A stretch of DNA of 45,271 bases from Acidobacteriota bacterium (GCA_025358945.1 JANYHS010000018.1:1-45271); one strand, 5' to 3'. Shown: positions 33,376 to 44,611, counted from the stretch's first letter. The notes: generated by a model not told the origin, from the sequence alone. Made by a program: numbers and translations.

Positions 33376-33451
33376 GGCAGCCCTGAAGGGCTGCGCTACG
33401 TGTCGGGCGGTCCGTGCCGACCCGGTCGTAGCGCAGGCCTTCAGGCCTGCC
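33376..33451. repeat. REP-like pair of hairpins in inverted orientation
   Basis: Hairpin one is GCAGCCCT-GA-AGGGCTGC (33377-33394), hairpin two GCAGGCCT-TC-AGGCCTGC (33433-33450). Their inner flanks GCGCTAC (33393-33399) and GTAGCGC (33428-33434) are also inverted copies. The whole is a BIME-like double palindrome of about 75 bases filling the rodA-rng gap. It could act as an RNA stabiliser or processing site, or be a mobile REP copy. Confidence 0.75.
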
Positions 33452-33454
33452 CGG

Positions 33455-34549
33455 TTAGTTCGTGAATCTGCGCATGCGGACGTTCAGCACCAGCCCGAAG
33501 CCCGCGAGGGTGGCAATCATCGACGACCCTCCGTAGCTCATGAGCGGAAGCGTAAGTCCTTTGACGGGCGCCAATCCTGCCGACATGGTGATGTTGTAAA
33601 TCACCTGGAAGGTAAAACTGGCGAGTACGCCAAGCACGAGGTACGACCCGAGCCGGTCCTTGGCCAGCCGAGCCGCCTCGAGCGCGCGCAGAATCACAAA
33701 CAGATACAGACCGAGCGCCACCAGGACGCCCGCAAAACCCTGCTCCTCGGCCAGCACCGAAAAGATGAAATCGTTATGCGCAACCGGCAGGAAGCGAAGT
33801 TGCCCCTGAGTCCCTTTCTTGAACCCTTTGCCGGTGAGGCCCCCCGAACCGACGGTGATGCGCGCCTGAATCTGCTGGTAGCCGGCGCCTTTCGCATCCT
33901 GTGACGGATCGAGGAACGTCGAAACACGGGATTTCTGATAGTCCTTGAGCGCGAATTTCCATGCGACGGGTGCCGCGAGGAGCAAACAGAGGAACAACAG
34001 TCCGAAAATGCGCATCCGCATCCCGGCGAGATACGCAATCGCGAAGAACACCGGAATCAGCGTGACCGCCGTGCCGAGATCCGGTTCCTTGGCGATCAGC
34101 GCGAGTGGGATCAGCGTCAGGACGCCGCCGACGGCGAGGTCGGCCCACGACGGCGTGCCACGATTCTCGCCGAAGAACTTGGCGAGGACGAGCGCAACGG
34201 CGACCTTGGCGAACTCGGACGGCTGCAGGTTGAAGAGCTTGAGCGGAATCCAGCGGCGCGCGCCCATCTGCACCATACCGAACAACATCACGTAGACGAG
34301 CAGGGCGCACATGCCGAAATAGATCAGATGGGACTTGTCGGTGAACGTGCGGTAGTCGAGCGTCAGCATGAACACCATCGCGAACAGGCCGAGGACGATC
34401 GCGTAGAGCTGCGTGATGTAGAGGCGCGACGTGGCGCGCGTCGGATCGGCGGTCGTGCTGTTGATCATCACGACGCCCAGCACGCACAGCGCGAGGATCG
34501 CGATGACCAGCGCCCAGTCGACGTGATGGTAGAGGCGTCGTTCAAACAC
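33455..34549 (-). CDS. rodA: Rod-shape SEDS glycosyltransferase RodA
   Basis: Polymerises lipid II into glycan strands during side-wall growth, together with PBP2. Length 364 with about ten membrane segments. SEDS hallmarks: NLQPSEFAKVA (near 125), KEPDLGTAV (the Asp needed for activity, near 160), the extracytoplasmic loop with ITVGSGGLTGKG, and the end TLPLMSYGGSSM. The start is GTG 34549, three bases after mrdA, so translation is coupled. It closes the mreBCD-mrdA-rodA gene set. FtsW is unlikely given this context. Confidence 0.95.
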   Translation of the reverse strand: MFERRLYHHVDWALVIAILALCVLGVVMINSTTADPTRATSRLYITQLYAIVLGLFAMVFMLTLDYRTFTDKSHLIYFGMCALLVYVMLFGMVQMGARRWIPLKLFNLQPSEFAKVAVALVLAKFFGENRGTPSWADLAVGGVLTLIPLALIAKEPDLGTAVTLIPVFFAIAYLAGMRMRIFGLLFLCLLLAAPVAWKFALKDYQKSRVSTFLDPSQDAKGAGYQQIQARITVGSGGLTGKGFKKGTQGQLRFLPVAHNDFIFSVLAEEQGFAGVLVALGLYLFVILRALEAARLAKDRLGSYLVLGVLASFTFQVIYNITMSAGLAPVKGLTLPLMSYGGSSMIATLAGFGLVLNVRMRRFTN

Positions 34550-34552
34550 GCG

Positions 34553-36442
34553 TCAGTCCTGCCCGCCGGCAACCGGGCCGCCGACACGGGCGTACGGATC
34601 GATGTAATTCAGATGAAAGTCGGCCGGCACGAGCGGGAGCGGCTTCCCTTCCTTTTTCGCGAAAAACGTCTCGAGGATGTGGTGCGCCACTGCCGCGGCA
34701 TTCCCGCCGTGGATCCCATGCTCGAGAAAGACGACACCGGCGATCTGCGGATTGTCGCGCGGCGCGAAAAACACGAACCAGCCGTTGTCGCGCAGGTCCT
34801 TGGTGGTCCGGCCGGCGGCGACGCGCCCGGCGTTCGAAATCACCTGCGAGGATCCGGTCTTGCCCGAGACGTCGTGGCCAATCAGGCGCGCGCGACCGCC
34901 GGTGCCGCCCTGATTGACCACCATCCAGAGACCGTCGCGGATGGCCTGCAGCTTCTGGGGATCGATGTTGACCTTCGACTGCGGCGGCGGCGGCGGTACC
35001 GGTTTCCAGCCGGAGCCGTCGTCCACCGCCTTCAGCAGATGCGGCGTCACGCGCGTGCCGCCGTTGGCCAGCGTCGCCATGTAGACGGCCATCGAGACCG
35101 GCGTGACGGCGACCGCGCCCTGCCCGATGCCCACAGAGATGGTCTCCCCCGCGTACCATTTCTCGTGCATCTTCTCGCGCTTCCACTCGGTGGACGGCAC
35201 GAGCCCCTGCACTTCGTTCGGCAAGTCGATGCCACTCTTGACGCCGAGCCCGAGCAGCGTCGCCCATTTATTGATCTTGTCGACGCCGACGATGTTGGCA
35301 ACCGTGTAAAAGTACACGTCGCACGACTGCTCGATCGCGTGCCGCAAGTCGATGGACCCATGGCCACCGGGCTTCCAGCACTTGAAATCGTGCCCATAGA
35401 AATTCGCGTGGCCCGCGCAGTGCGCGTGGAAGTCTGGCGTGATGATCCCTTCCTCGAGTCCTGCCAGCGCCACCGCCATCTTGAACGTCGAGCCGGGAGA
35501 GTAACGCCCCTGGATCGCGCGGTCCTGCAACGGCTTCAGCTCGTCGGTGTTGAGTGAGGCCCACGTCGCGCGATCGATGCCGGCGGCAAACGCGTTCGGG
35601 TCGTAACTCGGCACGCTGGTGAAGCCGAGCACGTCGCCGTTCGAGGGATCAAGCACGACGGCGGCGCCGTTGAAGCCGGCGACCCGGAAGCCGTCCTCGA
35701 TCGCCTTCTGCACGTCGTAATCGATCGTCAACTGGAGGCGACGGCCTTCGATCGGCGCGTCCTCATCGAGCGTCCGAATTTCGCGTCCAACGCTGTTGAC
35801 CACCACGCGCTTCGCGCCATCGGCGCCCATCAGCAGCGCGTTGTAGACTTTCTCGATCCCCGCCTGCCCGACGATGTCGCCGCTCTTGAGACCGTCGCTG
35901 TCGGTGACCTGCGCGTCGTTCACTTCGCCGACGTAGCCGAACAGGTGCGCCGCCATCGCTTCCGGATACCGCCGCGTCGGCACCTGCTCGACGACTACGT
36001 CCGGCAGCTCGAAATCGAGTCGCCGCGCGCGGATCGCCGCCACCTGCGCAAGCGTCGCGTCCTGGATGATCGTGATCGGCCGGTACGTCGGCTCCTTGCG
36101 ATGGCGCTCGACGATCTGCCGTACGCCCGCCTCGTCGAGGCCCATCACCGACGCCAGCAGGCGCACGGTGCGGTTGAGATCCTTGGTGTGCTCGCGAACG
36201 ATGGAGATGCTGTAGGACCTTCGGTTCTCGACCAGCACGTGCAGGTTGCGGTCGAAGACGATGCCGCGCGGCGCGCGCAAGGCGAGCGTTCGCTGATGAT
36301 TGTTCTCCGCCATCTCCTCGAACTTCGCGTGCTCCACCACCTGCATCACCCAGAATCCGACCGCGAGTACCGAAAAGATCGCGACGGTCGCGTACTGGAG
36401 GATCGTCAGGCGGATGGTGGTGTGGCGCCGGTCTTCAACCAT
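34553..36442 (-). CDS. mrdA: Penicillin-binding protein 2 (transpeptidase)
   Basis: Cross-links peptidoglycan for cell elongation in complex with RodA. Length 629. One N-terminal membrane anchor (about 12-35) is followed by the dimerisation domain (to about 230) and the transpeptidase domain. Active-site motifs: Ser318-T-F-Lys321 (SxxK), Ser373-C-D (SxN position) and Lys528-T-G (KTG). The stretch CAGHANFYGHDFKCW (342-356) carries Cys and His residues in the region that binds zinc in some PBP2 enzymes. ATG 36442 is the start, directly before the anchor. It follows mreD by 19 bases. Confidence 0.95.
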   Translation of the reverse strand: MVEDRRHTTIRLTILQYATVAIFSVLAVGFWVMQVVEHAKFEEMAENNHQRTLALRAPRGIVFDRNLHVLVENRRSYSISIVREHTKDLNRTVRLLASVMGLDEAGVRQIVERHRKEPTYRPITIIQDATLAQVAAIRARRLDFELPDVVVEQVPTRRYPEAMAAHLFGYVGEVNDAQVTDSDGLKSGDIVGQAGIEKVYNALLMGADGAKRVVVNSVGREIRTLDEDAPIEGRRLQLTIDYDVQKAIEDGFRVAGFNGAAVVLDPSNGDVLGFTSVPSYDPNAFAAGIDRATWASLNTDELKPLQDRAIQGRYSPGSTFKMAVALAGLEEGIITPDFHAHCAGHANFYGHDFKCWKPGGHGSIDLRHAIEQSCDVYFYTVANIVGVDKINKWATLLGLGVKSGIDLPNEVQGLVPSTEWKREKMHEKWYAGETISVGIGQGAVAVTPVSMAVYMATLANGGTRVTPHLLKAVDDGSGWKPVPPPPPQSKVNIDPQKLQAIRDGLWMVVNQGGTGGRARLIGHDVSGKTGSSQVISNAGRVAAGRTTKDLRDNGWFVFFAPRDNPQIAGVVFLEHGIHGGNAAAVAHHILETFFAKKEGKPLPLVPADFHLNYIDPYARVGGPVAGGQD

Positions 36443-36461
36443 AGCAGTTACATCTTACGTT

Positions 36462-36971
36462 TCAGCGCCGCATCCGGGATTTCCCGGCTCGCCGTCGTTC
36501 CACCGCCCCCGGGAGCAGTTCGACCAGCTGAAATGCAACGACGCCGACGACAGCGTTGGCCGCCGCCTGCCCGGCCACAGCCCCGATGGGCGCGCCAAAA
36601 TGCCTCAAGTCGAGCAGCACATACAGGCCCATGAACACGACCGCGTGCAGCACGGTGGCCCCGAAGAACACCACGAATCTGGGCAACGACGCGGTGACGA
36701 TGAACTGCGTGCCGATGATCCCGGCCAGGAATCCCACCAGCGTCTTCGCCAGGCCGCCGATGCCGATGACGCTGCTCGACAGCGCGTCCTGGGCGAGGCC
36801 CGCGAACGTGCCCGACAGCAGTCCGGTCGCCGGCCCCGACGTCAGCGCCACGTAGACCACCACGACCAGCACGAGGTCGACCGCGATGGACCCGCGCACG
36901 AGAAAGCGGGCGGCGGTGGTCTGCAGCGCCAGCGCGACCGCGACGGCCAAGATGACCCCGGCGACCTTCAC
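36462..36971 (-). CDS. mreD: Rod-shape-determining protein MreD
   Basis: Small inner-membrane partner of MreC in the elongasome, 169 residues with five or six hydrophobic segments. Sequence conservation in MreD is low; the call rests on size, helices, the GIGGLAKTLVGFLAG stretch (a typical MreD feature) and its place between mreC and mrdA. The start is GTG 36971, which overlaps the mreC stop (GTGA). Confidence 0.9.
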   Translation of the reverse strand: MKVAGVILAVAVALALQTTAARFLVRGSIAVDLVLVVVVYVALTSGPATGLLSGTFAGLAQDALSSSVIGIGGLAKTLVGFLAGIIGTQFIVTASLPRFVVFFGATVLHAVVFMGLYVLLDLRHFGAPIGAVAGQAAANAVVGVVAFQLVELLPGAVERRRAGKSRMRR

Positions 36972-37816
36972 TCCAACGCGCCTTCGGCGGCCTGTCGCGC
37001 CGGCGTCGGCGTCAGCACCACGAGCACTTCTTCGAGCGACGAGAAATCCACCGCCGGCTTGATCATGATCCGCTTGTAGGCGCCGCCGGCCTTCTCCACA
37101 GACTCGACGCGGCCGATCACGAAGCCCTTCGGATAGATCCCGTCGATGCCCGACGTCACCACCACGTCACCGGCGATGATGTCGAACACCTCCGAGACGT
37201 ATTCCATGCGCAGGCGATCGTCGCCCGCGCCGACGACCACGCCCTGGGCCCGCGTGCGCTCGACGATCGCGCCGACCGCGGCGTTGCGGTCAACGAGGAG
37301 TTGGACCTTCGCTGACCGCAGGCTCGGCACGACGAGCCGGCCGACGATGCCGGCCGGTGCGATGATCGCCATGTCGGCTTTCAACCCCTCGCGCGTGCCC
37401 TTGTCGATCGTCAGCGTTCGGAAGTCGGGCGTCGCGGCCGCGCCGATGATCTCGGCGGCGACGGTTTTCAGCGCGAGATGTTCGCGCATGTCGAGGAGCC
37501 TGGCAAGCCCCCCCGCGCGATCCGCCAGCGCGCGCTGTTCTTGAACCGCCACCTGCGCGACCGCCAAATCGCGCTGCAGCGCATCATTCTGCACTTTCAG
37601 ATTCCGCAGGCCGATATAGCCGGTCCAGACGTGGTGGAACCCGGCGAAGCCGCCGGACAGCCCGCGCTGCACTTCCGAGAAAATGCCAAAGGTGACCGCT
37701 TCGATCACCGGCACGCCACTCTTCGAGTTCACCTGGGCGGAGATCAGCAGAATCTGCCCGAGGGTGACCGCGAGAAACAGGGAGCCGGATCGCTGGCGGA
37801 TGTCCAGGAGTGCCAC
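36968..37816 (-). CDS. mreC: Rod-shape-determining protein MreC
   Basis: Bitopic inner-membrane scaffold that connects MreB with PBP2 in the periplasm, 282 residues. One N-terminal membrane segment (about 13-30), a coiled-coil stretch (LKVQNDALQRDLAVAQVAVQ, about 75-95), then the beta-rich MreC domain with LTIDKGTREGLKADMAI, GIVGRLV, and VVTSGIDGIYPKGFVIGRV. The start is GTG 37816, directly adjacent to the mreB stop with no spacer. About 20 residues at the C-terminus overlap no known motif. Confidence 0.95.
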   Translation of the reverse strand: MALLDIRQRSGSLFLAVTLGQILLISAQVNSKSGVPVIEAVTFGIFSEVQRGLSGGFAGFHHVWTGYIGLRNLKVQNDALQRDLAVAQVAVQEQRALADRAGGLARLLDMREHLALKTVAAEIIGAAATPDFRTLTIDKGTREGLKADMAIIAPAGIVGRLVVPSLRSAKVQLLVDRNAAVGAIVERTRAQGVVVGAGDDRLRMEYVSEVFDIIAGDVVVTSGIDGIYPKGFVIGRVESVEKAGGAYKRIMIKPAVDFSSLEEVLVVLTPTPARQAAEGALE

Positions 37817-39948
<2,132 letters not shown>

Positions 39949-40053
39949 CAGCTAAGTGCTTCTGTTCTCGATAAATATAGCACATAGCGACCTTGTAACT
40001 GCTTGCCACTTTGCAAGTTCATGGCCTAAAATGGGGGTTTCCAAGGTGCCCCA
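39949..40053. promoter_or_regulatory. Divergent promoter region between GGDEF and PpiD-like genes
   Basis: On the plus strand TTGCCA (40003-40008) and TAAAAT (40027-40032) are 18 bases apart, a good sigma-70-type promoter, 21 bases before the ATG; AAGGTG serves as ribosome-binding site. On the minus strand an AT-rich stretch (about 39968-39981, TATATTTATC in reverse) offers a -10 for the GGDEF-mre operon. Both promoters share this 105-base gap. Confidence 0.6.
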
Positions 40054-41973
40054 ATGACCATGCTCGATCGGATGCGCCGCCACAGGGACTGGCTCAAGTG
40101 GAGCCTCGGCCTGGTGTGCGTGGCGTTTGTCCTTTTTTACATTCCTGATTTCCTGCGCGGCAGCGGTGCGGACGCGGCCTCTGGCGATACGATCGCCAAG
40201 GTCGAGGGCCGCGAGATCACGAGCGGTGACTTCCGCCGGACGTATCAAGCCCAACTGCAGGCGTATCGATCAGCGTACGGCGGCAACATGAGCGATCAGC
40301 TGCTGAAGCAGCTGGGCATCGAGCAGCAGATTCTGCAGCAGATGGTCGACGAGCGCGCCGCGCTGGCCGAAGCCGACCGCCTCGGCATCAAAGTCAGCGA
40401 CGAGGAAGTCCGTCAGCGGATCTTCGCCATGCCCGCGTTCCAGGAGAACGGCGGTTTCATCGGCGAGGCGCGATATCAGCAGCTCCTGCGGATGCAGCGG
40501 CCGCCGATGGTCGCGTCGGAGTTCGAGGACAACGTGCGCCGCGGCCTCTCGGTCGAGAAACTGCGCGGGTCACTCACCGACTGGCTGTCGGTGAACGACA
40601 AGGATCTCGAGAAGGAATACCGCCGCCGCAACGACAAGGTCAAGCTTGCCGTCGTCAGCTTTACGGCGGACAGCTTCCGGACGCAGGTCACCGCGACGGA
40701 CGCCGAGGTGGCGAGCTATTTCGACGGCCACAAGAACGACTTCAAGATTCCCGAGAAGCGGAAGATCCGCTACCTGTTGCTCGATATCGATGGCCTGCGC
40801 GCGAAGGTCGTCGTGCCGGCTGCCGACATCGAGAAGGAATACAACAACAACAGTGAGCAGTACACGACGCCGGAGCAGGTTCGCGCCAGCCACATCCTGC
40901 TGAAGACCGAGGGCAAAGACGATGCGACGGTCAAGGCGAAGGCGCAGGAGCTGTTGAAGCAGGCCAAAGCCGGCGCCGATTTCGCGGAGCTGGCGAAGAA
41001 GAATTCCGACGACACGGACAGCGCGAAAAACGGCGGCGACCTCGACTACTTCGGCCGCGGGCGCATGGTGGCCGAGTTCGATCAGGTCGTGTTCGCGATG
41101 ACGCCGGGGACGACAAGCGACGTGGTGAAGACCGGATTCGGTTACCACATCATCAAGCTGGTCGACAAAAAGAACGCCACCACGCGGCCCCTCGCCGAGG
41201 TGCGGCAGCAGCTCAACGATCAGCTCGCCTACCAGCGCGCGCAGACGCAGGCGGCCGACCTCGCGCAGAACCTCGGGAAACAGATCACCAACGCGGCGGA
41301 TCTCGACAAGGTGGCCAAAGCGCAGGGCCTCACCGTTCAGGAGTCGGGATTCTTCGCCAAGGACGAACCGATTCTCGGGCTCGGGCCCTCGCCGGAAGCG
41401 GCAAACAAGGCGTTCGACATGAAGCCGGGCGACGTGTCCGGAGCCCTGCGCGCGTCGCGCGGGTTCGTGTTCGAAACGCTGGTCTCCAAGCAGGACCCGT
41501 ACGTGCCGAAGGCCGAGGACGTGAAGGACCGCGTGCGCGACGAAGTCGTGAAGCAGAAGGCGAAAGATGTCAGCCGGCAGAAGGCGGCGGACGTCGCGGC
41601 CAAGCTGAAGTCGGCGACGGACTTCGACAAGGCCGCGAAGGCGGCCGGCGTCGAGGCCAAGATGACCGAGCTCCTCACGCAGGATTCGCCGATTCCCGAC
41701 CTGGGCGTCGCGCCCGCAGTCGAAGAAGCGGCGTTCAAACTGGCGGTGGGTGCGGTCAGCGATCCGATCGCGACCGACAACGGCACCGCCGTCATCAAGG
41801 TGCTGGAGAAAAAAGAAGTGACGCCGGAGGAGTGGACATCGTCGAAGGATCGCTTCCGCGAAGAACTCCTGACCGACCGCCGCAACCGCTTCTTCTCCGC
41901 CTATATGGCGAAGGCGAAGCAGAAGATGAAGATTGAAGTGAACCGCGAGTCACTGCAGCGCGCGGCGTCCTAA
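40054..41973 (+). CDS. PpiD/SurA-like periplasmic peptidyl-prolyl isomerase
   Basis: Membrane-anchored folding helper for proteins crossing the inner membrane, 639 residues. The cytoplasmic N-terminus (1-14, basic), one membrane segment (about 15-32) and a large periplasmic part match PpiD. A SurA_N-like chaperone domain (about 44-200) with KVEGREITSGDFRRTYQ comes first. The parvulin domain (about 274-371) has RASHILLKTEG, GADFAELAKKNSDD, GGDLDYFGRGRM and GFGYHIIKLV, with most of the usual motif positions. A helical C-terminal part with repeated DFDKAAKAAG-like segments follows. The stop shares CTAA with sppA. Confidence 0.92.
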   Translation: MTMLDRMRRHRDWLKWSLGLVCVAFVLFYIPDFLRGSGADAASGDTIAKVEGREITSGDFRRTYQAQLQAYRSAYGGNMSDQLLKQLGIEQQILQQMVDERAALAEADRLGIKVSDEEVRQRIFAMPAFQENGGFIGEARYQQLLRMQRPPMVASEFEDNVRRGLSVEKLRGSLTDWLSVNDKDLEKEYRRRNDKVKLAVVSFTADSFRTQVTATDAEVASYFDGHKNDFKIPEKRKIRYLLLDIDGLRAKVVVPAADIEKEYNNNSEQYTTPEQVRASHILLKTEGKDDATVKAKAQELLKQAKAGADFAELAKKNSDDTDSAKNGGDLDYFGRGRMVAEFDQVVFAMTPGTTSDVVKTGFGYHIIKLVDKKNATTRPLAEVRQQLNDQLAYQRAQTQAADLAQNLGKQITNAADLDKVAKAQGLTVQESGFFAKDEPILGLGPSPEAANKAFDMKPGDVSGALRASRGFVFETLVSKQDPYVPKAEDVKDRVRDEVVKQKAKDVSRQKAADVAAKLKSATDFDKAAKAAGVEAKMTELLTQDSPIPDLGVAPAVEEAAFKLAVGAVSDPIATDNGTAVIKVLEKKEVTPEEWTSSKDRFREELLTDRRNRFFSAYMAKAKQKMKIEVNRESLQRAAS

Positions 41974-43742
41974 CGTAAGAAGGTCGACGGCATCAGTGCG
42001 AGGATCTCGCCGCGATGGAACATCGCGAACGGGCCTCGCATCAGGCGAATCGCTTCGATCTCGCCTTTCGAAAGGTTCGCATCCAGCCACGATCGGGCGG
42101 CGGCCGCCTGGATCTCGCTCGCCCCGCTGAACTGATCCGACAGCAGCTCGTAGAAGTTCTTGCGCGGCGGATAGACGACCAGCTCCACGTCGCTGTCCGC
42201 CGCAATCTTCGCGCGCTGCTTGGCCACCGCGACCGCACGGTCCAGCCCACCTAATTCATCGACCAGCCCGTTCTGCTTCGCCTGGCGCCCCGTCCAGACG
42301 CGTCCCTGCGCCAGCGCGTCGATCTTTTCCGGCGTGCTGTGCCGCGCTTCGGCGACCTTCTCGACGAACTGGTCGTAGAACGACTGCAGCTGCTCGTCTA
42401 CTTTCTTCAGCTCTTCCGCGTTGTACGGGCGGGCCGGCCCGTTCATCTCCGCATGTCGGCCGACGCTGGTCGACTCGATTTTCGCGCCCACCTTCTCGTA
42501 GACCCCGCCGGTGACGAACTTGCCGCCGAAGATGCCGATGGATCCGGTGAGCGTGGACGGCTGCGCGACGATCACCTGCGCCGGCATCGCGATGTAGTAG
42601 CCGCCCGACGCCGCCAGATCCGACATCGACACCACGAGCGGCCGATCCGCGCGCTCGCTTTTCGTGATCACCAACTCGCGCCAGATCGCATCTGACGCCG
42701 ACGCAGATCCGCCGGGACTGTCCACGCGCAGCACGATCGCGCGCACCGAACTGTCCTTGCGCGCCTGACGGATGTAGTCGATCAACGTATCAGCGCCCGC
42801 CACCGCCCCGTTGACCGGATCGTAGCCACTTCTGCCGCTGTTGATGGTGCCGGTCGCGTAGATTACCGCAATGCGCGGACCTTTGTTCAGGCCGAGCGAC
42901 GACAGGCTGACGCGAGCGTAATCGTCCGTGTCGAGATGACGGCGGACCTCGCCTGCACGAAGCTTGTCGTCCACTTGATCTTCGTACGCCACATCGTCGA
43001 CCAAGCCGGCGTGCAGGGCGTCTTCGGGCAGGAACGGACCATCGTCGAGCAGTTTGCGGACGTCGGCTTCGTTCTTCTTGCGGCCGTCGGCGATGCCGCG
43101 CACGATCTGTTCGTACAGATCGCGGTTCATCGACTCGTCCATCTCCTTGTGCGGCGCGGTATAGCCCTTTTCCTTGAATGTGTTCACCGCGGTCTTGTAC
43201 TTGCCGATGCGGTGGAGATCGGCGACCGCGCCGATCTTGTCGAGCGTGCCGCGGAGGAACAGTTCGTAGGTCGCCACGCCAACCAGGTCGAGCGGCGTGG
43301 ACGGCATCAGGAACACTTTGTCGGCCGCCGTCGCAAGGTAGTACTCGCGGTCGCCGCCGTATTCCAGATAGGCGTAGACCGGTTTGCCGGACTTCTTGAA
43401 GTCGAGCACCGCATCGCGCACTTCCTGGACCTTGGCCCAGAACGGCGACTCGAATCCGGTCGGTTTGAGCAGCACCGCTTTCACGCGCGGGTCCACCTTC
43501 GCCTTGCGCAGGTTGTCGACGATCGATCGCACCGTCGGCGTCTTCGATCCGCGCAGGTAATTGACGACGTCAGCCGGTGCGACTTCGGAGAGCGAGCCTC
43601 CGACACGCAGGACCAGCGTCGCGTTGGACGGCACGGCCGGCTCGCGGCCGACGAGGACGTACATCAGCGTGAAGCCGACGAGCGAGATGAACACGGCGAA
43701 TCCGAGTAGCGTGAAGAGGATGGCGAAGCCGCGGCGGGCCAT
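41970..43742 (-). CDS. sppA: Signal peptide peptidase SppA, long (67K) type
   Basis: Inner-membrane serine protease that degrades signal peptides after cleavage. Length 590, the duplicated long form: an N-terminal membrane segment (about 6-32) and two SppA repeats. The catalytic Lys183 is in IGKYKTAVN (first half), and the catalytic Ser379 in LAASGGYYIA (second half); the usual VDSPGG (340-345) and GSIGIFGGKF are present. The start is ATG 43742, with AGGTG six bases before; a GTG inside that site is unlikely. A -10 box TATACT (43764-43769 in reverse) lies just upstream. Confidence 0.95.
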   Translation of the reverse strand: MARRGFAILFTLLGFAVFISLVGFTLMYVLVGREPAVPSNATLVLRVGGSLSEVAPADVVNYLRGSKTPTVRSIVDNLRKAKVDPRVKAVLLKPTGFESPFWAKVQEVRDAVLDFKKSGKPVYAYLEYGGDREYYLATAADKVFLMPSTPLDLVGVATYELFLRGTLDKIGAVADLHRIGKYKTAVNTFKEKGYTAPHKEMDESMNRDLYEQIVRGIADGRKKNEADVRKLLDDGPFLPEDALHAGLVDDVAYEDQVDDKLRAGEVRRHLDTDDYARVSLSSLGLNKGPRIAVIYATGTINSGRSGYDPVNGAVAGADTLIDYIRQARKDSSVRAIVLRVDSPGGSASASDAIWRELVITKSERADRPLVVSMSDLAASGGYYIAMPAQVIVAQPSTLTGSIGIFGGKFVTGGVYEKVGAKIESTSVGRHAEMNGPARPYNAEELKKVDEQLQSFYDQFVEKVAEARHSTPEKIDALAQGRVWTGRQAKQNGLVDELGGLDRAVAVAKQRAKIAADSDVELVVYPPRKNFYELLSDQFSGASEIQAAAARSWLDANLSKGEIEAIRLMRGPFAMFHRGEILALMPSTFLR

Positions 43743-43751
43743 AAGAGTCAC

Positions 43752-43957
43752 CTATTGGATCTGAGTATAGCCGTCTGGCAAGGAAGCCGGGGCGCGCAAT
43801 TCCTGCGGAGTCCGGCCTGATCGCGCGTCGCAGTTCCTGCGACAGAATCCGCGCGCGACCGGCCATTCCGCGCAAATTTCGAACGTTTTCCGACTCGACC
43901 GCAGCGGCATCGTCTTCGCATTTCGACGATGCTATGATCCGCAATCCCAGAAGACGC
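43752..43957. promoter_or_regulatory. Divergent promoter region between sppA and a small gene
   Basis: TATACT (43764-43769, minus strand) serves sppA. TATGAT (43933-43938, plus strand) precedes the small gene at 43958 by 19 bases. The middle (43800-43930) shows no feature I recognise. Confidence 0.45.
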
Positions 43958-44164
43958 ATGACTGTTTCCCAGCTCAAAGGACGGATGGACCAGGGCTTCA
44001 CAGAAGTGGACCGTAAGCTGGACTCCATTGGTGACAAGCTTGATTCGATCGCCAATCGTCTCGGCGACAAAACAGACGGACACTTCCGGATCCTGCACGA
44101 ACATGAAGACCGCATCCAAGATCTCGAAGCCTGGCGTCTGGCGAAAAAAGATACCGCTCGATAA
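43958..44164 (+). CDS. Small coiled-coil protein of unknown function
   Basis: A 68-residue protein predicted to be almost wholly helical with heptad spacing of hydrophobic residues (GFTEVDRKLDSIGDKLDSIA, then DGHFRILHEHEDRIQDLE), so probably a coiled-coil oligomer. No known family is recognised with certainty; similar short 'LDxIxxRLD' proteins occur near phage and toxin genes. ATG 43958 is preferred over ATG 43934, since the latter overlaps the -10 box. The stop lies four bases before the next start. Confidence 0.6.
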   Translation: MTVSQLKGRMDQGFTEVDRKLDSIGDKLDSIANRLGDKTDGHFRILHEHEDRIQDLEAWRLAKKDTAR

Positions 44165-44168
44165 GCGA

Positions 44169-44552
44169 GTGGGCCCCGCGGCTGAACGCCGCCGGCGCCG
44201 GCGGCAGTGGTACCGGCTGTTCGCGCCGCCTGACGTCCGTCACCGGAGGCGCAAGGCACGGCGCTGGATTGAAGAGATGATCGTGCGCACGACGAATGCG
44301 CGCGTATTCCAACGTCGCCCGGGCGAGCGTCTGTTCGATACCGTGGCGGAGCGAAGAATCGTGGCGGACGCGCTGTACGACGCGTTGCGCCGGGACGACC
44401 CCGAGTTGCTCCTCGCGGTCGAGCGCGTACAGTTCGAAGACCGCACGCGCGACACGGGCATCACACTCGAAATGTGGAAGTCGCGTTCGCATCGCCGATC
44501 GGAGCGCCTCACGGAAGTCCGAGCCGAGATGCAACGGACGGGGCGGATCTGA
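44169..44552 (+). CDS. Arg-rich protein of unknown function
   Basis: A 127-residue frame (14 percent or more Arg by eye) starting at GTG 44169, four bases after the coiled-coil gene. Third codon positions are GC-rich through the frame (GTG GCG GAC GCG CTG TAC GAC GCG ..), which supports real coding, and the opposite strand shows no better gene. It includes RRWIEEMIVRTTNARVF and LYDALRRDDPELLLAVERVQ, helical stretches. No family is recognised. It may form a two-gene unit with its upstream neighbour. Frame evidence is moderate; a different start (for example inside 44200-44280) is possible. Confidence 0.5.
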   Translation: MGPAAERRRRRRQWYRLFAPPDVRHRRRKARRWIEEMIVRTTNARVFQRRPGERLFDTVAERRIVADALYDALRRDDPELLLAVERVQFEDRTRDTGITLEMWKSRSHRRSERLTEVRAEMQRTGRI

Positions 44553-44572
44553 TCGAACAGGCCGACTTCAGT

Positions 44573-44578
44573 TATACT
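44573..44578 (+). promoter_or_regulatory. -10 box (TATACT) for the tRNA-Leu gene
   Basis: TATACT lies 33 bases before the mature tRNA 5' end. The -35 region (about 44550) is poor. Confidence 0.4.
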
Positions 44579-44611
44579 GAGGGTTCGGCCTTAGGGTTTT
44601 TCTCACCACTT

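Noticed and set aside
31954-33465. Open frame of 503 codons on the plus strand
   Set aside because: It is antisense to RNase G.
40054-41973. SurA (soluble periplasmic chaperone)
   Set aside because: The uncleaved N-terminal membrane anchor, the length of 639 and a single clear parvulin domain fit PpiD better.
44028-44168. Upstream extension of the Arg-rich protein to 174 residues
   Set aside because: This stretch overlaps the coiled-coil gene in another frame. The GTG right after that gene's stop gives a simpler two-gene arrangement.
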